The position numbers were made by a program, and so were the translations under genes. DNA of 64,000 bases from positions 55,778,619 to 55,842,618 of the forward strand of contig CM043952.1 of the NCBI GenBank assembly GCA_014529385.2. The letters run 5' to 3'. Shown here one piece after another: positions 54,301 through 62,321 of this stretch. Origin of the DNA: Adiantum capillus-veneris (Eukaryota > Streptophyta > Polypodiopsida > Polypodiales > Pteridaceae). The stretch's first letter is position 1. The number at the start of each line of letters is the position of its first letter. The notes under the pieces are model-generated. The model saw only the letters and a program-made list of their open reading frames with translations. It did no database searches and was not told the origin of the DNA.

Positions 54301-54689
54301 GAGAAAGGCGACTGCCCTCTGGATACAGCATATACTGACGTACTGGGGGGGAAGTAACATATAGCAATATATAGAAATCGACCTGTGTCAGCTCTCAGCC
54401 TCACCCACATGTATCTAGCCTGATCATCTCTCCGTACAATATGTAGTAGTGGCTGTAGCTCCTCCCTAAACAACACCGCTACTCCTCCTGAACCTCTACT
54501 CCCATGCTCAAATCTCGTGACTGTTCTGTGGGCTGTCTCCCATTTGTATCCCACCACATGTGGCAACAGTTGGCCAGGGGCCTGGTGAGTCTCTGAAAAG
54601 AAAACAATGTCCTTGTCTCTGAAACTGTCCTCAAAGGCACCAACATCCAACCTCATAGACCCATTACAATTCCAAGTCGCCATCCTCAA
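51321..54689 (-). CDS. LINE A ORF2: AP-endonuclease, reverse transcriptase, zinc motif
   Basis: 1122 residues. Endonuclease about 1-270: WNCNG (6-10), SETH (32-35), LLGDFNARTG (147-156), TVDYVMTQPS (231-240), VDHALLTL (259-266, VDH where SDH is usual). RT about 510-800: IVPIFKAGDPTEPGNYRTIM (521-540), FVDFRKAFDMVPR (605-617, first catalytic Asp), GVKQGCPLSPTLFGMYVDE (663-681), LLYADDIVLIS (704-714, catalytic YADD). C-terminal C-X2-C then H/C cluster at 1054-1071 (CRLCQREPETELHYICHC). The last about 85 residues are frameshifted away. The protein nicks target DNA and copies its RNA in place. Start chosen at the ATG just upstream of the WNCNG motif, about 24 nt after the ORF1 stop. The clade is not certain; it is not typical plant L1. 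Confidence 0.9.
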   Translation of the reverse strand: MRMATWNCNGSMRLDVGAFEDSFRDKDIVFFSETHQAPGQLLPHVVGYKWETAHRTVTRFEHGSRGSGGVAVLFREELQPLLHIVRRDDQARYMWVRLRADTGRFLYIAICYFPPSTSVYAVSRGQSPFSILDDDIWEFSRDGDIILLGDFNARTGNCQTVFYDTSDEMLRELDVGELGFDRCSHDREQTEYGRYLTEMTTTHGLAILNGLQRFPGAAGFTCFPHRHGASTVDYVMTQPSFIPCIQDFTVGARPVGVAVDHALLTLSVSFQFSTAQKSGGRSHTRYTFTPETDSVYTEAIWDRLCTVAPGLSVEECTTLLTETLHDAASEAYPHTQPDRRRHSGSMPQNSWYDEECREMRAQLQRDLHLGVITYRQSRIAFRRLVRKKKRAYLAQMERDLYQLFLSRDSGEAWRLFHEHSPPPVITSPDVWGQYAISLYTVPGQDPLPDPTEPCPPTSTFFTTEMVKRAIDRMRTRRAYDHDGLVAEHFIHARDMLMEVLAVLFNRAMCEGLPETWRLSTIVPIFKAGDPTEPGNYRTIMVGHTLARLYASIIEQQLSNWAEGEGVRAKGQAGFRRGFSTLDHILTLRAIIEEGRSHGRRIYCSFVDFRKAFDMVPRARLMRRLQEMGVPTMLIWGIMALYRSVMGHVRTPEGISDLVHSTIGVKQGCPLSPTLFGMYVDEVSDYIDREGDRGAQLAGTWIPLLLYADDIVLISDSPEGMQRQLDALHSFAEDSGLSVNLGKTKVMVFNTTPQWIRRSAPTFTYGQEIVEYTDAYTYLGIVFTGPRFSLGRAAKTRLTRAYAALGGLERMCSQVQFQEPRTKLWLFDTLVASAMMYGVQVWGPSVGQDGWRRMERPLVSMISRLIRAKASVPHAIIRAELAAPPMEIEALTRSVSFVHSLWDTTRDRYARLALESSRQLALQGDTSCWYAQMTSWFQTHGFTMDRLPPFQYSLQAPSLSLTRVEITRLIRQDLIQLDTRRTWIEPPQELSTKMAFYREHLLHLTGDGFVIRPSYMDTHMSHGLRCAIGQIRTSSHQLEIETGRFRGIPADSRICRLCQREPETELHYICHCTVFYEIRGRFHCLFREGFGPLSRVMSYEDQRCLGLYLLELHRYRDTFTGES

Positions 54690-54713
54690 TGTGGTCCCAT
54701 AGGTCTCGCACCG

Positions 54714-55262
54714 TCATGTAGAGCGCCGCTCTACAATCACCACCCGACCATCTCTGTAAAAGGCCATCTTCCCCTTCTCCCTTGCCGCTTGAATCTCGGG
54801 CATTACTTCTCTCATATGCGCAAGTTGTGAGAGAGTGAGGTCATCGCCTAAGAAAATACCTGTCTTCTTGAGAGTAGGTCTCTTCCTCAAGAATTCCTTC
54901 TTCTCTTCCAATGAAGGGAAGCGTAGTATGAGAGCTCTTTCCTTTGAAGATTCTCCGGGGCCCTCACTCTTCTTGCCCACTCTCCATGCCTTTGTGTGTG
55001 AAGGCTTCTCCACCCCCATCATTGATGTGAGGCTTGTGACCTCTTTTTCCACATTGTTTATGTCCTTGAGGCCGGTTACCCTCACATGTAGAGCCCGCAC
55101 CCTCCTTCTTTGTTCCTCTTCGAGGGTCATGTTGATAAGAGTGGGTGTACAAGGAGCTTCCTTACCTTTCCCTTTCTTGGCAACCTCAATCCATTTTTCG
55201 GCCTCCTCTACTTTCTTTTGCGTTTCGGATATGACCGCGGCCCATGACTTCTTCTCCTCATT
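54714..55262 (-). CDS. LINE A ORF1, RNA-binding chaperone-like, N-terminus unclear
   Basis: About 183 element-encoded residues: NEEKKSWAAVISETQKKVEE (acidic/basic helix, likely coiled coil), EEEQRRRVRALHVRVTGLKD, ALILRFPSLEEKKEFLRKRP, LKKTGIFLGDDLTLSQLAHM and AREKGKMAFYRDGRVVIVE. The VRVTGL..ALILRF..LR.R..L..TGIFLGDDLT pattern resembles ORF1 RRM-like proteins that coat LINE RNA. The open frame extends 12 residues upstream (to 55298) through the GA tract, giving MSYSSLSLSLSL from host LTR DNA. No native ATG is seen in this frame, so the copy may be slightly 5' truncated. Confidence 0.75.
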   Translation of the reverse strand, partial: NEEKKSWAAVISETQKKVEEAEKWIEVAKKGKGKEAPCTPTLINMTLEEEQRRRVRALHVRVTGLKDINNVEKEVTSLTSMMGVEKPSHTKAWRVGKKSEGPGESSKERALILRFPSLEEKKEFLRKRPTLKKTGIFLGDDLTLSQLAHMREVMPEIQAAREKGKMAFYRDGRVVIVERRST

Positions 55263-55284
55263 GAGAGAGAGAGAGAGAGAGAGA
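55263..55284. repeat. (GA)n tract at the LINE A 5' junction
   Basis: A 22-bp GA tract followed by AGAATACGACAAC, the continuation of the X2 LTR. Confidence 0.95.
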
Positions 55285-56266
55285 GAAGAATACGACAACA
55301 GACGGTTCTCAAACCCTCCTCCAAGGGCCCCCCTCTCTATGACGAGAGAGGTCTTTGCTTATTGATTGCAAAAATCTAGTACAATGGTCTAGATGCAATG
55401 GACTTGCCGACGATGTCGACGACAATGATGACGACGACGAGGATGGGCTGAATTCTGAAAACACTAGGGCTGAAATCTGCAAACGCTGACTTTCTGTTGA
55501 ATTTTGACACTGTGTCGGTGAGGACGGCGATGCGACGACGATGCGCTGAAGACGCAGATGCTGAAAACTGCAGACAGCGGGCTGAATCTGAAAACGTTGG
55601 CTGATTTGACGGTACGGCAAGGATCTGCTACGGGTAGGTGAGATCTGCGAGGCTAATGGCTGAATCTGCAGTGTCAAGTGCTGAAAATTGAAAACGCTGA
55701 TGCACTGAGACTGATCTGACACAGGAAACTGCAAAACGATAGGCAAGATCTGCAACTGAAAAACGCCAAGTGAGCTATAGCAAAACCACTGGTCTTGATC
55801 TGTAGCAGAAACGCTAGGCTGAATCCGTAGCCAAAAACGCTATCTGTTCTGTTGGCTGGAAATGCTAGGCCTCTTGCCGGTCTTGCTGAGAAGATACACT
55901 GCAAGTTGCTGGAACTTCTTCTACCTCTTTTGCCAAAAAGTGCTAGCGCTAGGTTTCTTTAATAGTACTTAGCAAAATTGCCCTACTCAGTTTTCCAACA
56001 AAAGTCACTTATTAAATAATAAGTGAAAAAATTTTAAATTGGTAAAATGGATTTTGTACACTGTAAAATGCTCATGATGGGTATTGAATGTCATGCTGAT
56101 GATCATGTTGTGTGCAACCAGAGGATATGCAACTACTCTAAGTGCCTGGACATGCACGGCCTGCTCACAGGCTCACAAAGGTGTCAAAACACTTCCTAAG
56201 CTAACTTGAACCCTAGACCTGAAGTAGCTTGTCCACATGCACATGGGGTTATATATGCGCGTGACA
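55285..56266 (-). mobile_element. X2 3' LTR, inner part
   Basis: Continues the LTR after LINE A, matching 59400-60378 and 62505-63532: CAAACCCTCCTCC, a GACGAC-rich block (55408-55442), scattered AACGCT motifs, GTGCAACCAGAGGATATGCA, ending GCGTGACA at 56266. Confidence 0.88.
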
Positions 56267-56279
56267 TCCCCTCTTTTTC
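56267..56279 (-). other. X2 polypurine tract
   Basis: The minus strand reads GAAAAAGAGGGGA adjoining the LTR start TGTCACGCG. Confidence 0.8.
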
Positions 56280-57235
56280 AAAGTGAGGTATTGGTACCCA
56301 GCTATATGGCATCGAGGGAATGCGCCAACAACTCCGGGAATCTTGAGAAGAACTCTTCGCCGGCCCACTTTGATGCGTGGGTCGTGAGATACTTGAACTT
56401 CATGAAGGTCTGCAATGCTTGCTTCTTTGGGCAGCACCGAAAGCGACACCAAGGGATCTGTTGTGGCTTCAATGCTCTAACTTCGGCTATGGTCGTGGGT
56501 CCACCTTCGTCAAGAATCTCGGAGTAGGAAAATTCCTAAAACCATTGCCAACATAAAAACTGGAAAAAGACTATTCTTCCTAAAGGACTGTGCATGCAAT
56601 GCAGATAAACAAAGTGACGGAGTGTCAAATCGTTCACCAAAAACACGCAAAAAGTGAGATCGAAACTTGACTTTTCGACTTGAACCTATCAACTGTGGCA
56701 AATCACAATGGAAATGTCAATGCTTGATGGACAATCTTTCTCGTGCATTTTTTAAGACTGTGGTATGCCAAGGAAGAGACGTGTAAAAGCAATTGACAAA
56801 AAGGACAATCAGTAAACAATGTGAATTCCTTGAAAGCAAACTGGTTTTCTTTTCGAGAGAGATCCACATATATCCGTGCTCATCCGTGAGTGAATTATGT
56901 ACATCGTACAATACGGCATGCCTATGAAAAGCGAACACATAAAGACGGTGACAAAAATACAGGAAACTGTCACGAATGAGAAACTTGAACAATGCGTGTT
57001 GACTAATCATGCGAACACACAATACTTCCTGAGTGGTTCTTTGGACCGCGGCTCGAGAGCCAAGATCAATTCTTCATGATTGATCGTATCTGGAATGAGG
57101 GTAGTTTCACTAGAAAAAGCATCATCTAAACCATCATCCTTGTGAACAATCACATCTCTATCGTGCAAAACATGTGTGTCGTGCTTTGAAGAAGAAAGGA
57201 CTGAGAGAGTCTCCTTCTCTTGTTTCTTTTCAAGC
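56280..57235 (-). other. X2 3' internal region
   Basis: Collinear with X1 60392-61460 and X3 20975-22190, but the Asp/His-rich part is reduced to about one unit (about 57120-57185 on plus). Minus-strand text includes EELILALEPRSKEPLRK (about 57020-57085), the same tail as in X1 and X3. No intact ORF. Confidence 0.6.
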
Positions 57236-57398
57236 CATAGTTACCCGGACCGGGAAATTGGAACGGGAAACGGGGTATGGCAAAATGCATGAAACGCCAT
57301 TCCCTGTTTCGGATACTCATGTTTGAAAGACGGACTGGGAAATTGGGATGGGAACGGGGAACGAGGACCTGAAAATGGCCATTCCTTGTAACTATGTA
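57236..57398. mobile_element. Possible MITE-like insert with 9-bp inverted ends
   Basis: The plus strand starts CATAGTTAC and ends GTAACTATG, a perfect 9-bp inverted pair 163 bp apart, at the point where X2 departs from X1 and X3. It is GC-rich inside, with repeated CGGGAA-type words. TTCAAGC occurs just outside both ends, but on the right it is offset by 4 bases, so a target duplication is not proven. Confidence 0.35.
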
Positions 57399-57419
57399 AA
57401 TTCAAGCTTCGCCTGCACA

Positions 57420-57850
57420 TTAGAAATGAGAGGTAAAGAATGAATAACTTCCTCACCATGAATGATAATGGGAGAGTCACTTTTGCATTTAGAGTGAGAG
57501 TATTGTCTGCCCAATCAATGAGAGGGTTATGCTCACGAAACCATCTAATGCCCCAAAATCATATCACATCTTGAGAGAGGAGACACTACAAATTTCCAAC
57601 GGAAGGACGCTTGCTGAACAGTGAATAACACATCAAGGCACTCTCGTGTAATAAGAGAGTCAATACCGGAAGCCAAACCCGACAACTCGAGAGATGTCTG
57701 GCGAACCTCCAAGCAGGCTCTCTCTACAAGAGAGGGACCAAATGCATCCTGCCTGAATCAAACAAGACCACCATGTGTTGACCATTCACATGACCATAAC
57801 ACTTCATGGAGACTCGTCAACTGGATGATCATGAGAAACTTGGAAGACAC
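57420..57850 (-). pseudogene. X2 retroviral-type aspartic protease remnant
   Basis: The minus strand reads NGQHMVVLFDSGR (about 57750-57795), with DSG as the active-site triad, then in shifted frames FARHLSSCRVWLP and WFREHNPLIDWADNTLTL (about 57490-57550), which matches the LGM.W...HNP.IDW end of plant gypsy proteases. Stops disrupt it. No RT follows. Confidence 0.65.
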
Positions 57851-57899
57851 TAGTGTTCTCATTTATGGCATTAACAGAGAATGTGGGTTCTGTGGGTTC

Positions 57900-58640
57900 T
57901 TCAGATTCGTTAGATTCATTCTTAGGACATGTTTTCTTTATATGACCCTTGACGTGACATTGATAACATCGACCTTAGAATAAATGACTTGTTCTTTTGT
58001 CGTTATGTATCCTCCTATAATTCCTTTTGCAGCTTTTTCATATGGGGTGAGCTTAGGTTTAACAAGTGTGTTAGCTTTACCCTTAGATTCATTTTGAGAG
58101 TACTTTTCCAAAGGATTAGAGGAAGTTTGGCTAGAATAGTTACCATTCTTACCGTTCTGTGGGTTCTGAGGAGTCTGAGAGGTACTGTGAGAAGGCTTGT
58201 TCTCCTTAGGCTTTCCTTTGTTGTGCTTCATCTCCTGTGCGAGAGCAATCGCTACCACCTTCCACTGGATCGAGTACTTCGACATCAAACTTGATATACT
58301 CGTCCAAGCCATAAAGGAATGCCTCTTTGCGCTCATCATTCGATTTGTGTAATTGGGTGCCGAGCTGTAAAACACGATCAGAGAAAGACATAACTGGCAT
58401 ACCATTTTGTTTGAGAGTGCGCCGATTGTCTTTCAACCGCGCTAGGTACTGAGGTGGCATAAACCGCGCCTTGAGCTTGTCTTGGAAGTCGGCCCAATTG
58501 AAAGACAAGGACACGCCTTCTTCCTTCCTCTAGGTGTGCGGTCAACTGTCCCTCTTGCCATGCATGATACCAATTAATGACATCACCAACAAGATACATG
58601 GCTGCCGTCAAAACCCTCCTATTTCCTATTTTCTTAGTTG
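57900..58640 (-). pseudogene. gag: X2 Gag: capsid domain and zinc knuckle
   Basis: Minus-strand text in adjoining frames: VLTAAMYLVGDVINWYHAWQ (58540-58611), LSFNWADFQDKLKARFMPPQ (58455-58514), YLARLKDNRRTLKQNGMPVM and AFLYGLDEYIKFDVEV, the pattern of the plant Ty3/gypsy capsid domain. Further on, CYQCHVKGHIKKTCPKNE (about 57920-57973) is a complete C-X2-C-X4-H-X4-C zinc knuckle. Frameshifts near 58500 and 58220 break continuity. Confidence 0.75.
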
Positions 58641-59208
58641 TCGCAAACTAAGCATTAAATTGATGCAACCAAGAATAAATAATAGTAGCATCCATCTTAC
58701 CGTCATACTTACTGAACATCAACTTCTTAGTGACGGGGTTGTTGGAATCCGCTTCTCGACTTGCGCTCCCTGATGATTCGCCCAGGTCCTTGAGTGGCTC
58801 GGACTTCGAGGTGAGTACCTGTAGGACCAACTCTTGCATGCGTTGGTCTCTCTTCACCTCACGTTCTAATTCCAAGGCCGCTTGTCTTTCTTCGGCCGCC
58901 AAGCGCGCTTGCTCACGCTCACGCTCCAAGGCTACCCTTCTTTCTTCATCCTTGACTGGCTCGGACTTCGAGGTGAATACCTGTAGGACCAACTCTAACA
59001 TGCGTTGGACTCTCTGCACCTCACTTTCTAATTCCAAGGCCGCTCGTCTTTCTTCGGCCGCCAAGCGCGCTTGCTCACGCTCACGCTCCAAGGCTACCCT
59101 TCTTTCTTCGGCCGCCAAGCATGCTTGCTCACGCTCACGTTTTAAGGCTGCCGTTCTTGCTTTGGCCGCCAAGCGCGCTTGCTCACGCTCACGCTCCAAG
59201 GCTAACCT
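58641..59208 (-). pseudogene. X2 Gag: repeated coiled-coil region
   Basis: The 183-residue open segment 58648-59199 contains units of the type REREQARLAAEERRAALE repeated about five times, and a larger duplicated block ending QVFTSKSEPVKDE / QVLTSKSEPLKDL (about 140-165 bp each). It ends KKLMFSKYDGKMDATIIYSW, the start of the capsid domain. High Arg/Glu/Ala and heptad-like spacing suggest a long coiled coil for Gag assembly (inference). Confidence 0.7.
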
Positions 59209-59213
59209 TCTTT
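59209..59213. repeat. X1 target duplication, left
   Basis: TCTTT, identical to 63533-63537. Confidence 0.9.
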
Positions 59214-60378
59214 TGTAAGGTGCAGCAGAAGTGAATGTTGAACTTTGCTCAAGATGAGTGCTCCGAACAGTGCTGAAGGTTCCTTTTACTTACGGAAGGG
59301 AGAGCCTTCCGTTCCTTTATAGTGAGAAGAGTGCAAATGATCACAAACAAAGTGGTAAACACTGTGAATGAAGGTGCTGAGACTAAGAGATAGAGAGAGA
59401 AGAATACGATACCAGAATGTTGTCAAACCCTCCTCCAAAGGCCCCACTCTCTATGGCGAGAGCGGTCTACTATTGATTGCACAAATCTCTACAATGCTTG
59501 GACTTGCCGACAATGTCGACGACTATGAGGACGACGACAAGACGGGCTGAAATCTAAAAATGCTAAGGGTTGAAACCTGCAAATCTTTATCTACTGAATT
59601 TTGACTCTATGTCGGTGACGATGTCGATGGCGACGATGCAACGACTACGCGCTGAAAACGCAGATACTGAAATCCGCGTTTTCAGGGCTGAGACTGCAAA
59701 CTTCGCGCGATCTGACCGTGCGACGAGGATCTGCTGTTGCAAGAAGGTGAGGTCTACGAGGTTCGGGACTTGTTCTGCTGTGTCTAAGTGCTGAAAACTG
59801 AAAACGCTGGTGGTTCTTAGGATTCCATTGCGATGAATCTGCAAAACGCTGAAGTGTTATGCTGATGCAAAAACACTAGGGCTGAAAATCGTCTGCTGCG
59901 GTGGGAATTTATGTTGCTATCGCCAGGGCTGATTTGCTGAACAAAAGCACCAGGGCTGATCTTGATCCAAAAACGCTAGCTTCTGTGCTGTGATGCAAAA
60001 ACGCTAGAGCATCTTAGGGGTCCTGCTGAGAAGTTGCCTGTTGAGCAAGTGCTCCCACTGCCTCTTCTGCTGTACAAGCTTGTGAAAATTGCCTTACCCA
60101 GTTCCCAACAAAAGTCACTTAAAAATAATAAGTGAAAAATGTCAAAAGTAGGATAAACAGGTCTATGCACTGGAAAAATGCTCCTGATGGGTTCTGATGG
60201 AAATCTGATAATAATGCTCTGTGCAACCACAGGATATGCATCTACTCTAAGTGTCTGGACATGCACAGTCTGCGAACAGACTCACAAAAGTGCCATATCA
60301 CTTCCTATCTAACTGAACTGAACCCATGTCATGAAGTAGCTTGTCCACGTACACATAGGGTTAGATGTGCACGTGACA
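59214..60378 (-). mobile_element. X1 3' LTR
   Basis: 1165 bp; plus-strand ends TGTAAGGTGCAG and GCACGTGACA. It contains the uninterrupted GA-rich site (59387-59402), a GACGAC block (59517-59540) and AACGCT motifs. It is shorter than the 5' copy through deletions near 59900-59925 and 60070-60090. Confidence 0.92.
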
Positions 60379-60391
60379 TCCCCTCCTTTTC
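60379..60391 (-). other. X1 polypurine tract
   Basis: The minus strand reads GAAAAGGAGGGGA directly before the LTR start TGTCACG. Confidence 0.85.
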
Positions 60392-61116
60392 AAAGTGAGG
60401 TATTGGTACCGAACTGTATGGCGTCGAGGGAGATCGTCAACAGGGTCTGGAATCCTATGAAGGACTCTTCACCGTCCCACTCTGATGTGTGGGTCGTGCG
60501 ATACTTGAACTTCATAAAGGTCTGCAACGCTTGCTTCTTTGGGCAGCGCCCAAAGCGACAAAGTCTTTTGTGGCTCCTTCAATGCTTCAACTTCCTCTAT
60601 AGTCATGCGTCTACCGTCTTCAAGAATCTCCGAGGATGAAAATTCCTGAAACCACTTCCAACACAAAAACATGAACATACCCATTCCATGTAAAGTGACT
60701 AGAAAAATACTATCCCTTCAAAAAAACTGTGCATGCAATGCAGATGAACAAAGTGACGGAGTGCCAAACCGTTCATCAAACACAAGCAAACAATGGGGTC
60801 GAATCTTGACTTTCTGATCTAAATCAATCAACTATGGCAAAACTCTATGGAAAGGCCGATGCTTGATGCTCAATCTTTCTTGTGCTCTTTCTGATACTGT
60901 GTCATGCCAAGGAAGAGACATAGAATGTGAATTCCTTGGGTGCAAACATTTCATCTTTTCATGAGTAATCCGCATACATCCGTGCTCATTCATGAGTGAA
61001 TCGTGCTCATCATGCAAGATGTCATGCCTGTAAAAAGGGATCACATAAGGACGGTGACTAAAATACAGGAAAGCATCACGAATGAAACACTCGAACAATG
61101 CGTGTTGACTAATCAT
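60392..61116 (-). other. X1 3' internal non-coding region
   Basis: Collinear with X3 20975-21700. Only short ORFs, such as 60832-61116, which restate the conserved tail in other frames. No domain recognised. Confidence 0.5.
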
Positions 61117-62087
61117 TCAAACACAGAATACGTCCTCTGGGGGTTCTATGGACCTCGACTCAAGAGCCAAGATCGGCTCTTCGTGATCTATCGAATCTGC
61201 AGTGAGGTTAGCTTCACTAGAAAAAGTAACAACTAAACCATCATCCTTGTGAACAATCACATCATTATCCAGCAAATCATCATGGTCGTGAATAATCACA
61301 TCTTGATATGCAAATCATCATGCTCGTAAATAATCACATCTTGATCATGCAAATCATCATGCAAATCATCATGCTGATCATTATCGTGCAATTCCTGTGT
61401 GTCATGCTTGGGAGAAGAAGAGACGGAAAGAGTCTCCTTTTCCCGAATCTTTTGCATCTGTGCCTGCACTTGAGAAAAGAGTCGCAACATCTCTTTCATG
61501 TACCGGTCGTTTATTGCTTTTCTTGCTTTGTTCTCACGATCAAATTCTGCTTCTCTTTCTTCGTGCTCACGATCCAATTCGGCTAGTCTTACTTTGGCTT
61601 CCAAGCGTGCTTGCTCGCGCTCACGCGCTATGGTTGCCATTCTTTCTTGGTACTTACGATCAATTTCTAGCATTCTTTCTGTTGTTCTTTCTTCGCGTTC
61701 TAACTTCCTGTTCATCATCATCTTGTTGAAAAGCTCCAAAGGAGTTAGTGCAATCCTTGGCGTAGATGGGGAAGGGGGAGGGTTGGAAAAACCTCCTGGT
61801 GGGGAAAATTCTTCTTCATCACTTTCATGCTCACCACCTCCATGGGAAGTATCCATTCCGCTTTGGGTGATGACCATCCATTGAAGTCTTGGGTTCTTAA
61901 GTTCACAAGGAACTTGGGTTCTTGTGGGTCTTGGGTTCTTGGGTTCTTGAGTATTGCGTTTCTTGACGTTCTTTTTTCGCTTGCAATCTGTGTTAGAGAA
62001 GGATCTTCTCTTCACCCGAGTTCTTCTCTTTTCTGCGGGCGCATCCCTTGGCGGCCTTGCGCTCATACCAAGGTTGCTTTTTCCCAC
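61117..62087 (-). pseudogene. X1 charged ORF with Asp/His-rich repeats
   Basis: The 263-residue main frame (61296-62087) begins with a basic stretch, then MVITQSGMDTSHGGGEHE, EEEFSPPGGF, IALTPLELFNKMMM, a long Glu/Arg/Lys coiled-coil-like part (RKYQERMATIAREREQARLE), QKIREKETLSVSSSPKHDTQ and a short Asp/His run HDNDQHDDLHDDLHDQDV. A frameshift near 61296 moves the rest (MIIHDHDDLLDNDVIVHKDD, EEPILALESRSIEPPED) to 61117-61299. MVxTxSG suggests a Gag-like start. The role of the Asp/His run is unknown. Start uncertain: the MVITQ Met aligns best with X3. Confidence 0.65.
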
Positions 62088-62308
62088 CTCACGTCGATTG
62101 GCCGGCCGCTAAGTGCACGGTCCGCTCTCAATGAGTGGAAAGAGAAACAAGGGGAGGCTGGACAAGCCCTTCTTTCTTGGGTTTCCTGTCACTCTTCAAA
62201 AACATGACTAGAAATCGACACGCCCAAGAGGACTTGGGCTACGTGCGACAGCAACAAGCAAAAAAATTCTTATGGTTCTTTCCTAGAGTGATACAGAACA
62301 CTGCCAAA

Positions 62309-62320
62309 GCTCTGATACCA
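62309..62320 (-). other. X1 primer-binding site
   Basis: The minus strand reads TGGTATCAGAGC one base after the 5' LTR, the initiator-Met tRNA complement, identical to that of T1. Confidence 0.9.
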
Positions 62321-62321
62321 A

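Larger units (their letters stand above)
50817..55262 (-). mobile_element. LINE A, nearly intact, inserted in a GA tract of the X2 LTR
   Basis: A 4.4-kb non-LTR retrotransposon on the minus strand: ORF1 (from the right edge to 54714), ORF2 (54689-51321), 3' UTR, and a 3' terminus of AAATG units (CATTT on its own strand). GA tracts flank both ends (50789-50816 and 55263-55284), and the two outer flanks join to reconstruct a continuous X LTR. No poly-A tail. It is the reference copy for copies 1, B and E/C. Confidence 0.9.

Noticed and set aside
54835-55365. 176-residue plus-strand ORF opposite LINE ORF1
   Set aside because: Antisense shadow of ORF1 and the GA tract; the ORF1 frame has recognisable family motifs.
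58730-59218. 162-residue plus-strand ORF rich in Ser/Arg/Ala
   Set aside because: Antisense of the Gag coiled-coil repeats; the minus strand continues into the capsid domain.
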